A stretch of 38,981 bases of DNA from Sphingomonadales bacterium (lineage in GTDB: Bacteria > Pseudomonadota > Alphaproteobacteria > Sphingomonadales > Sphingomonadaceae), in assembly GCA_014763545.1 (NCBI GenBank), contig JACXVD010000024.1, positions 1-38,981 of the forward strand. The letters run 5' to 3'. This document shows, one piece after another, positions 8,206 through 15,883 of this stretch; the stretch's first letter is position 1, and every line of letters starts with the position of its first letter. Both the position numbers and the translations under genes were made by a program. The notes below the pieces were generated by a model, which saw only the letters and a list, made by a program, of their open reading frames with translations, was not told the origin of the DNA and did no database searches.

Positions 8206-8547
8206 CTGATCATCCCTCTGGCAATTCGCAGGGCGGCCTTTCGCCATGGCCAACCCGCATACTTACGCGCGTGCGCTACGTGGTCGAAAGACGCCGCCAC
8301 GCCGCGAAGCTCGCAGCCGATCTGGTACGACATTCGCGCCGTGATCGGGGCGGCGAGCCTGACGAGGTCAATGTCGCAAACGAAAACAAAAGTATAGTGC
8401 GCTGCGGCAAATGGAATTCGGGAAGCGGTTGCGATGCGTTACGCCGCCGACAAAATCTCTCGACCCGGCGGCACCGCGGGTGTCGCGGGAACGATTCATT
8501 AAGCTACCCCACCTATACTGCGGGCATATTTTTCAGGGGGTTATCGG
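8206..8547. other. 342-base intergenic region between mlaA and the TM2 gene
   Basis: Divergent control region with no convincing gene. It becomes AT-richer from about 8380 (AAACGAAAACAAAAGTATAG). A TATACT at 8514-8519 lies 29 bases before the TM2 start and could be a -10 element, but no good -35 is spaced from it. No repeat or stable hairpin was noticed. Confidence 0.5.
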
Positions 8548-9036
8548 ATGAGCTTCGGACGAAAGGGGCTGGAAGGCGGGGCACATGTGCCGGCGAGCCG
8601 CGGCCGGGTGATGCTCAATGGCGAGCAACTGACCGATCCGGTCGAGGATCGCCGAACGGCATTTCTCGCTGAGGAACGCTCGCGCCGGGCCGAGGTGCGG
8701 CCAGCGTCCCGATCGCAGGAAGGGATCAGTGACATTGCCGCATCCTACCAGCCCGCTTACTCCCGTAGCGGCGGCGAGCGGAACATCTGGATTGCCTATC
8801 TCCTGTGGTTCGTGATCGGCCAGTTTTCGGCCCATCGCTTCTACATCGGCGCCACCCAGTCCGCTGTCGTGCAATTGGCGCTGTTCATCGGAAGCCTGAT
8901 CATCATGTTCATATTCCCGCCGATGGGTCTGATCGGCTTCGTGATCTGGGCGCTGTGGTTGCTCGCCGACCTGTTCCTGATTCCTGGCCTGATCCGCAAG
9001 CATGCGCAGGGGGCCCCGAGTCCGCTGTTTTCATAG
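8548..9036 (+). CDS. TM2-domain membrane protein
   Basis: Protein of 162 residues. An Arg-rich cytoplasmic N-terminal part of about 75 residues precedes a TM2 module: an amphipathic entry segment (NIWIAYLLWFVIGQFSAHRF), the characteristic HRFYIG turn at about 100, then hydrophobic helices at roughly 107-125 and 128-150. The ribosome site CAGGGGG precedes the ATG by about seven bases. TM2 proteins are widespread and mostly uncharacterised. The gene stands alone, so context gives no clear role. Confidence 0.85.
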   Translation: MSFGRKGLEGGAHVPASRGRVMLNGEQLTDPVEDRRTAFLAEERSRRAEVRPASRSQEGISDIAASYQPAYSRSGGERNIWIAYLLWFVIGQFSAHRFYIGATQSAVVQLALFIGSLIIMFIFPPMGLIGFVIWALWLLADLFLIPGLIRKHAQGAPSPLFS

Positions 9037-9202
9037 CTTCAACCGAGCAAAATCTGCCGAAGCGACGCAGCAGCTTGTCGCAACCCTCCGGCGTCCCGTC
9101 GCGGGTTTCGGTAAAAGAACTGCTTTATTTCATGCGTTTACGCTAGTCTGAACGGCACATTACAGGAACAGCGGCGGCTGCGGGGGAGTTTCAACCCCAG
9201 CC

Positions 9203-10288
9203 ATGAAGAAGACAGCACACACCGCCCGTTGCGCCACCATCGCGATTGCCGCGATGCTCGCGCTTGGTCCCACCAGCCTCCTGGCGCAGGACGCCACAGG
9301 CACAAATCCGTCCCCAGCGAACAATGCGGTGCAGGGGCCCATCCTGCCCATGTCGTCTCCCAGCCCCAGCATCGCGACGACGCAGCCGCGCATCATCCTT
9401 CCTGCCACCACACCCGTCGCGAACAACCCTGTCTCGACCTCGATCGAGACGATTGCCCCCACCACGCCCGCACCGGCGGTAAGCACCCCCACGAGCGCTG
9501 ACCCGGTTGCCGCAACTCCTCTGCGCTCTGCCCCGGTCGGTCCAGCCCCCGAGCGCGCCCAGCGCGTGGTTCCAACCTCCGCTGTCGCGGCGGCCCCCGC
9601 TACGACCAGCGCACCGATCAGTGCCGCGCAAACTCCCGATAACCTGGCGGCCCCGCTGGCCGCCGAGCCGGTGGCGCCGACGCGGGTGAGCGACACGGCC
9701 ACTGTCGAACGCCCGCTTGAGGCGACTGCCAGCGAAGGTCAGGGCAGCGACATGATGCTGCTGGCGGCCTTGCTCGCCGGGGGCATCCCGCTGCTGCTTG
9801 CGCTTGGCGCGCTCGTGTACTGGCGTCGCCGCAGCCGCCCGGCCACGGTGAGCGAGCGGGCCGCGATCGTTCCGCTCGTCGCCGAGCCGCTGCGCCGCGA
9901 CGGCACTGCCGAGCCCACCGTGACCTACGAGCCCATGGGGGCCGAGGTCAGCGCACTGGACCAGCCCACCGCTCCCGCGTCGGCCTTTGTCGAGCCGACC
10001 TCGCCTTGGCCCACTCCCACCACGGCGAACGGCGAGCGCCCGGCGGTCGAATTGCCGCTGGTCGCGCCGAGCGACCCGCAAGCGCGCGAGGCGCTGCTCC
10101 GCCGCATGACCGAGGCGGAGCCGGATCGGGCCAATCCCTTCACCTCGTTCAAGGCGCGTCGCAAGCGGGCGCGGCTGATCCTCCAGTCGCTCGGGCGCAA
10201 GTTCGAACGCCGCAAGCCGTGGATCGACCTCAGCCAGTACACGCGCAACTGGCCGGCCCTGCGCGGCTGGGATCCGCAGACCGCCTGA
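9203..10288 (+). CDS. Unknown Pro/Ala-rich single-pass membrane protein
   Basis: Not recognised. The 361-residue protein begins with a classical signal peptide (MKKTAHTARC, then a hydrophobic core ending ...LLAQ at about 29). A low-complexity Pro/Ala/Thr/Ser region of about 150 residues follows, then one transmembrane helix at about 188-208 (MLLAALLAGGIPLLLALGAL) with a YWRRRSR stop-transfer sequence. A cytoplasmic part with a second Pro-rich linker ends in a basic block (ARRKRARLILQSLGRKFERR). The likely topology is periplasmic stalk, one helix, cytoplasmic basic tail. GGGGGAG lies about 14 bases before the ATG, rather far. A strong terminator follows. The basic tail could touch nucleic acid, membrane or a partner protein; this is speculation. 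Confidence 0.75.
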   Translation: MKKTAHTARCATIAIAAMLALGPTSLLAQDATGTNPSPANNAVQGPILPMSSPSPSIATTQPRIILPATTPVANNPVSTSIETIAPTTPAPAVSTPTSADPVAATPLRSAPVGPAPERAQRVVPTSAVAAAPATTSAPISAAQTPDNLAAPLAAEPVAPTRVSDTATVERPLEATASEGQGSDMMLLAALLAGGIPLLLALGALVYWRRRSRPATVSERAAIVPLVAEPLRRDGTAEPTVTYEPMGAEVSALDQPTAPASAFVEPTSPWPTPTTANGERPAVELPLVAPSDPQAREALLRRMTEAEPDRANPFTSFKARRKRARLILQSLGRKFERRKPWIDLSQYTRNWPALRGWDPQTA

Positions 10289-10313
10289 CAGTCTCACTGA
10301 GGATGTCCCCTGG

Positions 10314-10347
10314 GGAGGGCGCCTGCATTGCCGGGCGCCCTCCTTTT
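10314..10347 (+). terminator. Strong intrinsic terminator
   Basis: GGAGGGCGCC (10314-10323) pairs perfectly with GGCGCCCTCC (10334-10343), a ten-base GC-rich stem with a ten-base loop, followed by TTTT. It ends the preceding plus-strand gene and lies just before the stop of the convergent PAP2 gene. Confidence 0.88.
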
Positions 10348-10359
10348 CGCGCCATATGT

Positions 10360-10911
10360 TCAGAAACGTGCGGCGAGCACGACCCCGCCGCCGTCGCTGG
10401 CAGCCCAGGGGAAGACCTGCACGTTGCTGTCGTGCTTGCGGGTAATCAGCATCCCGGCGACTTCGCCGATGGCGGCTCCGGCGATCACGTCTTTCCAGTA
10501 ATGCTTGTGCGCCTCAACCCGGGCGACGCCGACGAATCCGGCGGCTAGGTGTGCGGGCAGGCCGACTTTCCAGCCATAGCGTTTTTGCAACGTCGCCGCG
10601 GCCGCAAAGCTGACCGATGTGTGGCCCGACGGGAAGCTGTCATTGCCGGACAGGTCGGGCCGCTGCTCGTCGATCGTCGATTTGAGGACATAGCTGGTCC
10701 CGGCAGTGACCGCGAGGCTGCCAGCGGCCTGGAAAGTGCCGTCCTTGTCGCCTTTCGCGATCGGCACACCTAGGGCCGCCAGCACCAGCGCATCGCGGGT
10801 GATGTCGCTCGCGGTCGCCCAGTCCTTGTCGCTGGCTGCGGCGGGCGTGGCCGCGAACAGGCAAGCGGCCGCCGCCGTTACACAGGTGGAGCGGGCGAGA
10901 CGATTGGGCAT
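10360..10911 (-). CDS. PAP2-family phosphatase, exported
   Basis: Protein of 183 residues with a signal peptide (cleavage near ATPAAAS, about 27). All three PAP2 motifs are present: K77...R84-P85 (KSTIDEQRP), P94-S-G-H97 (FPSGHTS), and R131...H137...D141 (ARVEAHKHYWKD). Enzymes of this class remove phosphate from lipid phosphates such as phosphatidic acid or undecaprenyl diphosphate outside the cytoplasmic membrane. The hydrophobic segments are few, so it may be periplasmic rather than polytopic. GGAGA lies eight bases before the ATG at 10911; the frame remains open far upstream, but that part is antisense to lysK. It diverges from lysK. Confidence 0.88.
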   Translation of the reverse strand: MPNRLARSTCVTAAAACLFAATPAAASDKDWATASDITRDALVLAALGVPIAKGDKDGTFQAAGSLAVTAGTSYVLKSTIDEQRPDLSGNDSFPSGHTSVSFAAAATLQKRYGWKVGLPAHLAAGFVGVARVEAHKHYWKDVIAGAAIGEVAGMLITRKHDSNVQVFPWAASDGGGVVLAARF

Positions 10912-11064
10912 GTGCGGTTCTCCACGTGGCATTCGGGCAAGCGCGCTTGCCATGCCGGTGACGCCGCGGCGAGCGCAAACTCGCACTTCGGCGGGCGAGC
11001 AGCGGCGCGCGTGCACCTTCTGCGCACTTGCAACCCGGCCAAGCTTGCGCAAAGGGCTGCCACC

Positions 11065-12681
11065 ATGAGCGACACCGAATTGATGCAAGCCGCCCGCGAA
11101 TCCAAGGCCTGGCCGTTCCAGGAGGCGCAGCGCCTTGCCAAGCGTTTTCCCAACGGCAAGCGCAACGCGGCTGGCGAACTGGTGCCGGTGCTGTTCGAAA
11201 CCGGCTACGGCCCCAGCGGGCTGCCGCATATCGGCACGTTCCAGGAGGTGCTGCGCACCACGCTGGTGCGCCGCGCCTACGAGGCGCTGACGGGCGGGCA
11301 TCCCACTCGGCTGGTCGCCTTCAGCGACGATATGGATGGGCTGCGCAAGGTGCCGGACAATGTGCCCAATCGCGCGCTGCTGGAGGAAAACCTCCACAAG
11401 CCGCTCAGTCGCATTCCCGACCCGTTCGACAAGGGGCACGAGAGTTTCGCGCATCACAACAACCGGATGCTGTGCGAATTCCTCGACCGTTTCGGCTTCG
11501 ATTACGAATTCGTGGCGTCGAGCGACATGTATAATTCCGGTCAGTTCGACGATGCGCTGCGGCAGGTGCTGCGCCACAACCAGGCGATCCTCGACATCAT
11601 GCTGCCGACCCTGCGCGAAGAGCGGCGGCAGACCTATTCGCCGGTGCTGCCGATTTCGCCCACGACCGGCCATGTGTTGCAGGTGCCGGTGGAGGTGGTG
11701 GACGCCGAAGCCGGCATCATCCGCTTCACCGATGCCGATGGCCGCGTGGTCGAACAGAGCGCGCTCGGCGGCATGGCCAAGCTGCAATGGAAGGTCGACT
11801 GGGCGATGCGCTGGTATGCGCTGGGCGTCGATTATGAAATGTGCGGCAAGGATCTGACCGACAGCGTCACCCAATCGGGCCGGATCGTTCAGGTGCTGGG
11901 CGGCCGCAAGCCCGAGGGGCTGATCTACGAACTGTTTCTCGACGAAAAGGGCGAGAAGATTTCCAAGTCGAAGGGCAACGGCCTGACGATCGAGGAATGG
12001 CTGACCTACGGCAGCGAAGACAGCCTGGGCTTCTATATCTTCCCCAATCCCAAGAGCGCCAAGAGCCTGCATGTCGGGGTGATCCCGCGCGCGGTGGATG
12101 ATTACTGGCAGTTCCGGGCCAATCTGGCGGAGCAGGATATCGCCAAGCAGCTCGGCAATCCGGTGTGGCACCTGCTTGGTGCGACCGATCCGCAGCGCAA
12201 GGGCGCGGGCGACACCCTGCCGGTGACCTATGGCCTGTTGCTCAACCTTGTCGGCGTACTCGGCGCAGGCGCGAGCCATGAACAAGTGTGGTCCTACCTC
12301 GGCAATTACATCCACGACCCCGACCCGGCGGATCACCCCGCGCTCGATGCGCTGGTCGACAAGGCGCTGGCCTACAACCGCGATTTCGTGGCCCCCACGC
12401 TGGTGCGCCGTGCGCCCGCGGTGAACGAGGCGGCAGCGCTGCAGGCGCTGGATGCAGCACTGGCCGGAATGGCGGCGGATACGCCTGCCGAAGACATCCA
12501 GACCGTGGTCTATGAGATCGGCAAGGATGAAGCCTATGGCTTTGAAACCTTGCGTGATTGGTTCAAGGGGCTGTATCAGACGCTCCTCGGCAGCGACCAG
12601 GGTCCAAGGATGGGCAGTTTCATCGCACTCTACGGCATTGCCAACAGCCGCAAGCTGATCGCCGAGGCGCTCGCCCGGTGA
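11065..12681 (+). CDS. lysK: Lysine--tRNA ligase, class I
   Basis: Class I lysyl-tRNA synthetase of 538 residues, which charges tRNA-Lys. The HIGH-type motif is GPSGLPHIG at 49-57 and the KMSKS-type motif is KISKSKG at 298-304, giving a Rossmann catalytic domain followed by a helical anticodon-binding region. Class I LysRS is common in archaea, alphaproteobacteria and spirochaetes, whereas most bacteria use class II. The ATG at 11065 has AAAGGG nine bases upstream and starts MSDTELMQAARES; the open frame before it is Arg/Ala-rich and not conserved in style. Its stop overlaps the next gene's GTG in a GTGA junction. Confidence 0.97.
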   Translation: MSDTELMQAARESKAWPFQEAQRLAKRFPNGKRNAAGELVPVLFETGYGPSGLPHIGTFQEVLRTTLVRRAYEALTGGHPTRLVAFSDDMDGLRKVPDNVPNRALLEENLHKPLSRIPDPFDKGHESFAHHNNRMLCEFLDRFGFDYEFVASSDMYNSGQFDDALRQVLRHNQAILDIMLPTLREERRQTYSPVLPISPTTGHVLQVPVEVVDAEAGIIRFTDADGRVVEQSALGGMAKLQWKVDWAMRWYALGVDYEMCGKDLTDSVTQSGRIVQVLGGRKPEGLIYELFLDEKGEKISKSKGNGLTIEEWLTYGSEDSLGFYIFPNPKSAKSLHVGVIPRAVDDYWQFRANLAEQDIAKQLGNPVWHLLGATDPQRKGAGDTLPVTYGLLLNLVGVLGAGASHEQVWSYLGNYIHDPDPADHPALDALVDKALAYNRDFVAPTLVRRAPAVNEAAALQALDAALAGMAADTPAEDIQTVVYEIGKDEAYGFETLRDWFKGLYQTLLGSDQGPRMGSFIALYGIANSRKLIAEALAR

Positions 12682-13292
12682 CCGGCGATGCCGCCCCGGT
12701 GCAGGTCGAAGACAAGCCGGGCGCGAGCGAGCAACTCGAACGGCTGGCGCAGGAACTGCTGGGGCGCTCGTGCGACGAACTCGACCAGGAAGAGCAGGAC
12801 GTGCTCGCCCGGGTCGCGGCGGGAACCTATATCGGGATCGATGCGGCCGAAGCGGCGCAATTGCACACCAGCTTCGGTGACCGGCTGGCCGATCGGGTGG
12901 CGGCGATCGGCGGCAGTTGGGCTTTCATCATCGCCTTCGGTGTGGTCCTGTTCGGCTGGATGCTGATCAACAGCGAAGTGCTGCAAGTGCTGCATTTCAA
13001 GCCGTTCGATGCCTATCCCTACATCTTCCTCAATTTGATGCTGTCGATGCTGGCTGCGATCCAGGCGCCGGTCATCATGATGAGCCAGAACCGGCAAGCG
13101 GCGAAAGACCGGATTACCGCGCGGCACGATTACGAGGTCAATCTGCGCACCCAGCTCGAAATCCTGCGGCTGTCGCGCAAGATCGACAAGCTGGCCCGGC
13201 TGGGCGTGCGTGCGGCCAAGGAAGTGGACGAGATCGCGGTGGATCTGCATGCCGCGCAGGAAGACAAGCACGCAGGCAAGCAGGCGGACTAG
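12678..13292 (+). CDS. DUF1003 membrane protein
   Basis: Protein of 204 residues. After an acidic N-terminal part, the DUF1003 core begins near FGDRLADRVAAIGGSWAFI (about 63-81), with two hydrophobic helices at about 77-97 and 111-132 (DAYPYIFLNLMLSMLAAIQAPVI), followed by MMSQNRQAAKDR and a charged helical C-terminus. The function of DUF1003 proteins is unknown. The GTG at 12678 overlaps the lysK stop by four bases, which suggests translational coupling; no mechanistic link to LysRS is known to me. It converges on the dioxygenase gene with only four bases between stop codons. Confidence 0.85.
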   Translation: MTGDAAPVQVEDKPGASEQLERLAQELLGRSCDELDQEEQDVLARVAAGTYIGIDAAEAAQLHTSFGDRLADRVAAIGGSWAFIIAFGVVLFGWMLINSEVLQVLHFKPFDAYPYIFLNLMLSMLAAIQAPVIMMSQNRQAAKDRITARHDYEVNLRTQLEILRLSRKIDKLARLGVRAAKEVDEIAVDLHAAQEDKHAGKQAD

Positions 13293-13296
13293 CGAT

Positions 13297-13965
13297 CTAG
13301 GACCATTTGCGGGTGCGATACCATTTGGTGATGATGTATTTCGCGCCCCGCACTACGGGCGTCCCGGCGTGCATCGTGCGCTCGTTCATCGTGCCTTCGG
13401 GCGTGGCATTGTTCCACACCAGCAACACGCCCGGCTTCGGCGCTATGCTAATGCCGACCTCGGTGAAATGCGTATCCCCGCCTTCCTCGACGTCGTTGAG
13501 GAAGGCCATCGCCGTCCAGCTGCGCTGCCCGCCGCGTTTGCGTTCGGTCGGCCAATAGGGCGTGCCGGTGTAGAACCAGTCGTTATGCGCCTTGAACTCC
13601 TGCCCCGGCAGGTACCGCTGGCCCTGGATGCTTTCGCCGCATTCCGCCCTGATGCCCATGAAATCGTCGATTCGGCGTGATATCGACTGAACGAAGCGAT
13701 CGTGCGGATCGAGATCGCCCGAATAGGAGGTGCGGAAGCCGTCGGAATAGGGCGTGTCGAACAGTTTGCTCGGCTGCGCTGTCTCGTCGATCATCTCCAC
13801 CAGCCGGGCACATTCGGCAGGGGTGAGAAAATCCCCGATGGCGAAGATTTCCGCGATGTCCGTCTCCACCCGATAGGCCAACGGATCGGCCAGCAGACGC
13901 TTGCGCACAGCTGCGCCCATGCGGCGCAGGGCATCCTGGTCGGGGTTTGTCTCGGCACTGGCCAT
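13297..13965 (-). CDS. Prolyl 4-hydroxylase-like 2-oxoglutarate/Fe(II) dioxygenase
   Basis: Soluble dioxygenase of 222 residues. The iron triad is H127-x-D129 (FKAHNDWF) and H199 (RTMHAGTPV), and K209 in GAKYIITKWYR is placed to bind 2-oxoglutarate. The EGGDTHF segment near 161-167 is typical of the P4Hc domain. Such enzymes hydroxylate prolyl or other residues, or small molecules; bacterial substrates are mostly unknown. The gene diverges from cytochrome b561 across 105 bases. The family assignment is secure and the substrate is open. Confidence 0.9.
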   Translation of the reverse strand: MASAETNPDQDALRRMGAAVRKRLLADPLAYRVETDIAEIFAIGDFLTPAECARLVEMIDETAQPSKLFDTPYSDGFRTSYSGDLDPHDRFVQSISRRIDDFMGIRAECGESIQGQRYLPGQEFKAHNDWFYTGTPYWPTERKRGGQRSWTAMAFLNDVEEGGDTHFTEVGISIAPKPGVLLVWNNATPEGTMNERTMHAGTPVVRGAKYIITKWYRTRKWS

Positions 13966-14070
13966 GCCGGACTAGTAGCAATCCGCATTCATGCTGCAAG
14001 CGCGCTTGTGGGCGGCGGACAAGCTGTTACTCTGCATGTGAAACCGACAATCCCAAGGGGCTCGCTCGCT

Positions 14071-14616
14071 ATGCAGACCACACGTTATTCCGCCGGCGCC
14101 ATGATCCTGCACTGGACCATCGCCATTCTCGTGATCGTCAACTGGCGCCTCGCAGCAGGGGCGGAGCATCTCGAAGGGGCGGCCAAGGGCGCGCTGATGG
14201 GGCCGCACAAGGCGATCGGCATGTCAATCCTGCTGCTGACGCTGGCGCGGATCGCCTGGCGTTTGACCCACAAGACTCCGCCGCTCAGTGCAAAGCTGGC
14301 GGGCTGGGAAGTGATGCTGGCCAAGGCCGTGCATGGCATCTTCTACCTGCTGCTGCTCGGCCTGCCACTGGGCGGCTGGCTCGCCAGTTCGATGTTCGGC
14401 GCGGGGATCGATTTCTTCGGCCTGTTCACCATCCCCGCGCTGCCGGTCGGCGCGAACAAGGACCTGGGCGGCACGCTGTTCGATGCGCACAAGGTCGGCG
14501 GCACGGTGATGCTCTACTTGATCGTGCTCCACGTGCTCGGCGCGCTCAAGCACACTGTGGTGGACAAGGACGGCAACATCTTCCGCATGCTGCCCTTCGG
14601 CACGCCCAAGGCCTGA
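14071..14616 (+). CDS. Cytochrome b561 family protein
   Basis: Inner-membrane di-heme b-type cytochrome of 181 residues with four hydrophobic helices (about 10-29, 45-63, 84-104 and 142-161). Conserved histidines H14, H46, H88 and H154 are suitable heme ligands, with H140 and H161 nearby. Bacterial b561 proteins pass electrons from quinol to acceptors such as superoxide or periplasmic partners. The ATG at 14071 has AAGGGG ten bases upstream; the longer frame overlaps the divergent gene and is rejected. A bidirectional terminator follows. Confidence 0.92.
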   Translation: MQTTRYSAGAMILHWTIAILVIVNWRLAAGAEHLEGAAKGALMGPHKAIGMSILLLTLARIAWRLTHKTPPLSAKLAGWEVMLAKAVHGIFYLLLLGLPLGGWLASSMFGAGIDFFGLFTIPALPVGANKDLGGTLFDAHKVGGTVMLYLIVLHVLGALKHTVVDKDGNIFRMLPFGTPKA

Positions 14617-14637
14617 CCTTTCGGAAAGACTAACGCA

Positions 14638-14672
14638 AAACCCCCGCCAGCCGCTGGTGCTGGCGGGGGTTT
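14638..14672. terminator. Bidirectional intrinsic terminator
   Basis: AAACCCCCGCCAGC (14638-14651) pairs with GCTGGCGGGGGTTT (14659-14672) around a seven-base loop. The T tract on one side and A tract on the other let it serve both the cytochrome b561 gene and the convergent RcnB-like gene. Confidence 0.9.
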
Positions 14673-14716
14673 CGATATCCGGCGGCGCCACTCTCACCGC
14701 CGGGGAAACGCCCTTC

Positions 14717-15733
14717 TTACCAGAAGAAGTCGTAGATCACGTCAACCACTTCGCCGGTGTAGATGTTCACCAGCATCACGTCGTCGTAATAGCGGACCCA
14801 GCGATAGGGGCCGTAGACGGGCGGCAGGCGATAATACCACGGGTCGGCGATCCAGTAGCGGTTCGTGTAGAACAGCGAATCCAGGTAGAAGCCGATGCCG
14901 ATGCGGCTGTAGTAGTAGTTGCGATAGGGCGCGTAGTAGCGACCGATGCGATAGACGCTGCGGTTGGAGCGGCGATAATCGTTCCAGTCATAGCGGTGGT
15001 TGTCGCGCCAGCGACGGTCCCAGCGGTTGTAATCGCCGCTGCGATAGTCGGCCCGGCGCCCGTCGCGGTAACCGTCGCGATAGGAATCGCGCCGGTCACG
15101 CCGGTCGCTGCGCGTGTCCGCCTGACGCCCGTCGCGATAACCGTCACGATAGGTCTGGCGCCGGTCACGATCGGTATAGGTGCCGCTGCGGGTGCGATCG
15201 GTGTAGGTCGAGCCGCGGTCGCCGCGGCTGTCACCGCGCCAGCTCGGGCCGTCCGAGCGGCTCTGGCTGCGATCGGCGGTACGGCTGTCGCTGCGCTGGG
15301 CGGTACGATCGCGGTCGCCGCCGCCGCTACGCCAGCCATCGCTGCGACCTTGCGTGCGGCCGTCGCTGCGCTGGGCCGAACGGTCGCCACCTGCGCCCCA
15401 GCCACTACTGCGGACCGGCGGAGTCGGAGCGGTCGCTGCAGGGGCAGCCGAGCGCTGCGTACGCTGTTCGAACCGGGGCGAGGGCGTGGAGGCGGGCTGG
15501 CGATCGGCAACCTGCCGCGCCGGAGCCCGGAACGAAGGTTCGCTGCGGCTTTCACGCTGCGCGGGTGCCGGGCGGCTCGATTCGGGGCGCTGGGCACGCG
15601 CTTCGCCGCTGCGCGATTCCCAACTGCCGCGACGGCCGTCTGCGGCGCTGGCCGCCGTCGGAAGGGCGGCAATCGCGAGGCTCACGGCAAGTGCCGAGAG
15701 CCCGGTGGTTTTCAACAAGGCTTTCATGGTCAT
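14717..15733 (-). CDS. RcnB-like secreted protein with long Arg/Ser/Asp-rich linker
   Basis: Exported protein of 338 residues. A signal peptide (KALLKTTGLSALAVSLAIAA...ASA, cleavage near 30) is followed by a low-complexity Arg/Ser/Asp/Gly region of about 190 residues with internal repeats, then an aromatic-rich C-terminal module (YYAPYRNYYYSRIGIG, PYRWVRYYDDVMLVNI, ending VVDVIYDFFW). That ending resembles RcnB-family proteins, named for periplasmic nickel/cobalt homeostasis in E. coli, although most alphaproteobacterial members are uncharacterised and E. coli RcnB is only about 112 residues. The start at 15733 has GGGAG seven bases upstream; an ATG two codons later is equally possible. No metal transporter is adjacent. 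Confidence 0.75.
   Translation of the reverse strand: MTMKALLKTTGLSALAVSLAIAALPTAASAADGRRGSWESRSGEARAQRPESSRPAPAQRESRSEPSFRAPARQVADRQPASTPSPRFEQRTQRSAAPAATAPTPPVRSSGWGAGGDRSAQRSDGRTQGRSDGWRSGGGDRDRTAQRSDSRTADRSQSRSDGPSWRGDSRGDRGSTYTDRTRSGTYTDRDRRQTYRDGYRDGRQADTRSDRRDRRDSYRDGYRDGRRADYRSGDYNRWDRRWRDNHRYDWNDYRRSNRSVYRIGRYYAPYRNYYYSRIGIGFYLDSLFYTNRYWIADPWYYRLPPVYGPYRWVRYYDDVMLVNIYTGEVVDVIYDFFW
15057..15169 (-). repeat. Imperfect 69-base-period repeat in the RcnB-like gene
   Basis: Segments 15057-15100 and 15126-15169 are near-identical, offset by 69 bases (23 codons). Each encodes YRDGYRDGR followed by a charged spacer. The period is a whole number of codons, so the repeat expands the linker without frameshift. 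Confidence 0.7.
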
Positions 15734-15789
15734 GGTAAAACTCCCGTCATGCCGTCCCACCATCACGGCCATTTCGTGAGTCGTATCTA

Positions 15790-15817
15790 GTTCAGCCAGA
15801 CTGTCTTGAAACTGAAC
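15790..15817. promoter_or_regulatory. Inverted repeat between the RcnB-like and ClC genes
   Basis: GTTCAG at 15790-15795 and CTGAAC at 15812-15817 are perfect six-base arms separated by 16 bases in a divergent control region. The intervening sequence contains CTTGAAA. It could be a regulator site; no known consensus is matched. Confidence 0.35.
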
Positions 15818-15883
15818 GGGCGCCATGGCGAGAGTTCATCAACGCGCTGGACCCCGCAGGCCCCGGCCGATAGGGCAGGCGGC

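Noticed and set aside
8514-8519. TATACT as a -10 element for the TM2 gene
   Set aside because: No acceptable -35 lies 16-19 bases upstream, so I mention it only in the intergenic note.
10912-12336. Minus-strand open frame continuous with the PAP2 gene, giving a 658-residue product
   Set aside because: The upstream 475 codons are antisense to lysK, have the His/Arg/Gln-rich composition of shadow frames, and a signal peptide begins exactly at 10911 with a ribosome site.
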